Below are positions 22,532-24,313 of a stretch of DNA of 24,313 bases, piece by piece. Position 1 is the first letter of the stretch. Each line of letters starts with the position of its first letter. Source of the DNA: Clostridiales bacterium. GTDB lineage: Bacteria; Bacillota_A; Clostridia; Saccharofermentanales; Saccharofermentanaceae. The notes under the pieces are model-generated. The model saw only the letters and a program-made list of their open reading frames with translations, made no database searches and had not been told where the DNA came from. Location of the stretch: assembly GCA_017649745.1 (NCBI GenBank), contig JAGCGE010000208.1:1-24313 (forward strand), given 5' to 3'. Both the position numbers and the translations under genes were made by a program.

Positions 22532-22990
22532 TCAATGCTCTTCTCCGTTTTCTATATTAAAACCTTCAACACTGATTTTCTCAGCAGCATCTGTATAAAA
22601 AGAAGCAAAACCTGACCATCCATTCTCTTGATCATACCTTATGATTATCTCTTTGGTATTATTTGAATCTGCATAAACTTCTTGTCCAACTTCCAAGTCA
22701 GTTCCACAAGCATGAAAATTTTCAGTAGGACTTATTTCCATATCAACTACTTCAATGTTTCCCACCAGAACATATCCAGCCGGTAATGTCTCATATATGC
22801 CCGTAGCGTAGTATTTATATAAAACTCCGTCATACATAACTTGAGGTTGTTCTATTTGTCCATTAGGAAGACCTGTTGGCGAAGATTCGTCTGATGGATC
22901 ACTTGAACAACAGACACAAAAAAACGACAAAAGAATGAAAATACTCAAAACAGATATTTTAAGCCATAACGACCTTTGACATGAAATCAT
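22532..22990 (-). CDS. Small lipoprotein overlapping the upstream peptidase gene
   Basis: A 152-residue predicted lipoprotein. A hydrophobic signal (LWLKISVLSIFILLSFFCV) ends in a Cys pair (27-28) of which one is probably lipidated; the lipobox is not classic. A short Ser/Pro-rich linker and a compact beta domain follow (MYDGVLYKYYATGIYETLP, YVLVGNIEVVDMEIS, then NFHACGTDLEVGQEVYADS and GWSGFASFY). The ATG at 22990 lies 32 bases inside the end of the peptidase gene in another frame, so translation is coupled. The surface location and tight coupling suggest a partner of the peptidase, perhaps an inhibitor as seen with the SpeB inhibitor Spi or staphostatins; that is inference, since I see no sequence similarity to them. 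Confidence 0.7.
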   Translation of the reverse strand: MISCQRSLWLKISVLSIFILLSFFCVCCSSDPSDESSPTGLPNGQIEQPQVMYDGVLYKYYATGIYETLPAGYVLVGNIEVVDMEISPTENFHACGTDLEVGQEVYADSNNTKEIIIRYDQENGWSGFASFYTDAAEKISVEGFNIENGEEH

Positions 22991-23897
22991 TGTATGAACC
23001 CCACGTTCTATAAACTATACTGGTTGAATGTCCATCAATAAGTTTAACAAAGTTTTGCCCTCCTATGGTGGATGTTCCAACACAAACTGTCATATGTCCT
23101 TCAGTAGAGCTATACGGACTTCCAGCAGCAAATCCCAGCAGACAGGGTCTATTCATAACTTCATTAAAAACATTTGTAAATGTCGGATTCGACTGATTAA
23201 AAACAGCTACTGCATAAGAAGAATTAATCCATACATAATCTGAAATCGTGTTAGGAATATTCGAATTATTATATCCACCATATCCAACAATTATTCCATT
23301 TACTTGGGATTCTACTTGTGAAAAGGTCATTCCGGATATTAAAGAAGAATATCCATTCATACCATGGTGCCACATTATATTACTTATTGCGCCTACTATA
23401 CAGTTATAACTACCTTGTAGATTGGGATAATAAGTTTGTATTGTGTTTTCTGACCTGTAAAAAGATAAGGTTCCATCTTCTTCAACGTAATAATACATAC
23501 CATTACAATAGCACATAGGGATGCAATTATGATATATGAAAATATAGGTAGTGTTTATTGTTTGTTGTATATTATCATATGGAGCAATACCTAAAGAAAA
23601 CTCTACTACATAATCGTCTTCACTACCAACTATAACATATCCAACATATTCATTGTTATTTATCACATAAAACAACACGTCAGATATCGTTGAAAGATCC
23701 TCCTCATATAGTTCATACGCAAATGATACTGAAGCATTTTCCCATAAAGAAAATTCTTCTTCCATAGAAATATCCTCAATAAATTTGCTAGCAGAACTAA
23801 TCTCATCTGAATAATCCAACTCATCTGCAACTACTACTTCACCACCAATAGCAAATAATAATGAAAGTATTACAAAACTTGATATTATTTTTTTCAT
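22959..23897 (-). CDS. Secreted papain-like peptidase (C39/C10-like)
   Basis: A 312-residue exported protein starting at ATG 23897, with GAGGTG at a normal distance and a clear signal peptide (KKIISSFVILSLLFAIGG); an upstream extension of the frame lacks these. A pro-region of about 130 residues includes a small beta unit (YVGYVIVGSEDDYVVEFS) like the propeptides of streptopain-type enzymes. The peptidase domain follows: YPNLQGSYNCIVGAISNIMW (oxyanion Gln, C166), EGHMTVCVGT (H268) and VKLIDGHST (D288). The order and spacing fit a papain-fold enzyme of the C10 or C39-like group. It is the first gene of a short operon with the overlapping lipoprotein gene. Cell-surface or extracellular proteolysis is likely; the target is unknown. 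Confidence 0.75.
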   Translation of the reverse strand: MKKIISSFVILSLLFAIGGEVVVADELDYSDEISSASKFIEDISMEEEFSLWENASVSFAYELYEEDLSTISDVLFYVINNNEYVGYVIVGSEDDYVVEFSLGIAPYDNIQQTINTTYIFIYHNCIPMCYCNGMYYYVEEDGTLSFYRSENTIQTYYPNLQGSYNCIVGAISNIMWHHGMNGYSSLISGMTFSQVESQVNGIIVGYGGYNNSNIPNTISDYVWINSSYAVAVFNQSNPTFTNVFNEVMNRPCLLGFAAGSPYSSTEGHMTVCVGTSTIGGQNFVKLIDGHSTSIVYRTWGSYNDFMSKVVMA

Positions 23898-23925
23898 AAT
23901 AACACCTCTATAACTTGTTTTCCTC

Positions 23926-23953
23926 GTATTAAAATGTCTAATTCTTCTTTCAA
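23926..23953 (-). promoter_or_regulatory. Possible promoter of the papain-like peptidase gene
   Basis: On the minus strand, TTGAAA (23953-23948), 16 bases, TAATAC (23931-23926), 28 bases before the ATG. It is a moderate match with a slightly short spacer. Confidence 0.35.
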
Positions 23954-24019
23954 AACACTTTGAGCAATCACAAAACCCACATTGGTCTGTACCTCCACTT
24001 ATCATGCCAAGGCAAATTC

Positions 24020-24048
24020 TTGCTTGTACTGATAGTAGGTGCTATACT
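24020..24048 (+). promoter_or_regulatory. Plus-strand promoter of a candidate small RNA
   Basis: TTGCTT (24020-24025), 17 bases, TATACT (24043-24048). It points into a gene-free stretch that ends in a strong terminator at 24110-24150. Confidence 0.45.
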
Positions 24049-24054
24049 TCAGAA

Positions 24055-24150
24055 CAAATGAACACCTAATCAGAAAGCTTCTACTCATGGTTTTCTGTCG
24101 TTCATTATCGTTGTCCGTTGGTCGCCAAACTGAACGGACAACATTTTTTT
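24055..24150 (+). ncRNA. Candidate structured small RNA
   Basis: Between the plus-strand promoter and terminator lies about 95 bases without a reading frame. It folds well: an outer stem AATGAAC/GTTCATT (24057-24063 with 24100-24106) encloses an inner stem CAGAAA/TTTCTG (24071-24076 with 24092-24097), followed by the terminator hairpin. It lies between two minus-strand genes, so the transcript would not be a leader of any visible gene. The family is unknown. Confidence 0.45.
24110..24150 (+). terminator. Strong intrinsic terminator
   Basis: A perfect 10-bp stem GTTGTCCGTT/AACGGACAAC (24110-24119 with 24133-24142), 13-base loop, then A and seven T on the plus strand. The U-run shows it works for plus-strand RNA. 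It also lies 25 bases beyond the stop of the minus-strand gene ending at 24167 and may stop that transcript too, though without a U-run. Confidence 0.75.
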
Positions 24151-24166
24151 AGAATATTAATATGAC

Positions 24167-24313
24167 TCAATAACTGCCTAAGTTCCCGGAGGTATCACAG
24201 GTTAGTGTCAGACTATAACTTCTTGTGTTTCCCATAAAACTCGCAGTTCCAGATATTCGAGCATAGGCCTTACCGTTTACTTTTCCTGAACTTATAGTTG
24301 GAGTGCTAGTCCA
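24167..24313 (-). CDS. C-terminal end of a protein that continues beyond the window
   Basis: The last 48 codons of a minus-strand gene, ending at TGA 24169-24167; the start lies past the right edge. The peptide (STPTISSGKVNGKAYARISG, then TASFMGNTRSYSLTLTCDTS, ending GNLGSY) is rich in Thr, Ser and alternating strands, as in secreted beta-sandwich proteins. The lack of charge and the single Cys fit an exported protein, in keeping with its neighbours. No family can be named from this piece. Confidence 0.55.
   Translation of the reverse strand, partial: WTSTPTISSGKVNGKAYARISGTASFMGNTRSYSLTLTCDTSGNLGSY

Overview
The window reads as accessory DNA from a low-GC Gram-positive anaerobe. Class Clostridia is likely, and a gut or rumen Lachnospiraceae-type genome is my best guess. 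The reasons are strong AGGAGG ribosome binding sites, AT-rich codon use, an excisionase / CxxC protein / tyrosine integrase cassette, many lipoproteins with Gram-positive signal peptides, and a HrcA-type CIRCE operator. There are no housekeeping genes.

Layout. (A) 1-3484 is the end of an integrative element: a cluster of GTCGAC palindromes, an excisionase-like HTH gene, a cysteine-rich accessory protein, a tyrosine integrase, two 12-bp arm-type repeats and a hairpin. (B) 3485-15956 lies between two 146-bp direct repeats that are 96% identical (6 differences by my alignment). Each repeat starts exactly at the CCA end of a tRNA 3' fragment, so these look like attachment sites. This 12.5-kb island has no integrase of its own. 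It carries a membrane-anchored helical protein, an AlbA/Schlafen-type ATP-binding regulator with an operator array, an AAA ATPase, a CIRCE-controlled operon (metallo-beta-lactamase-fold hydrolase, unknown protein, four-TM protein, charged helical protein), a decayed ABC ATPase, a lipoprotein and a large exported multidomain protein. (C) 15957-24313 carries an Abi_2/AbiF gene behind a small structured RNA, a KAP-type P-loop NTPase, a 5'-truncated ABC ATPase, and two secreted papain-like peptidases with adjacent lipoprotein genes. A dead caspase-like gene fragment, a candidate small RNA and the 3' end of another gene complete the right side.

Two themes run through the window. The first is stacking of integrative elements at one tRNA site, with defence-type cargo (Abi_2, AAA ATPase, KAP NTPase, MBL/4TM operon). 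The second is a repeated pairing of an exported cysteine-peptidase-like protein with a lipoprotein directly downstream, seen at three loci (15.7-11.4, 22.0-20.0 and 23.9-22.5 kb). Several genes carry frameshifts or truncations (8.28, 10.24, 10.34, 11.0, 19.8 and 22.1-22.5 kb), so parts of the cargo are decaying, unless some are homopolymer sequencing errors.

The best candidate for an undescribed system is the 8.1-10.7 kb operon: a CIRCE-like heat-shock operator sits at the start of an MBL hydrolase / unknown / four-TM operon. All family assignments were made by eye from sequence; no database search was run.
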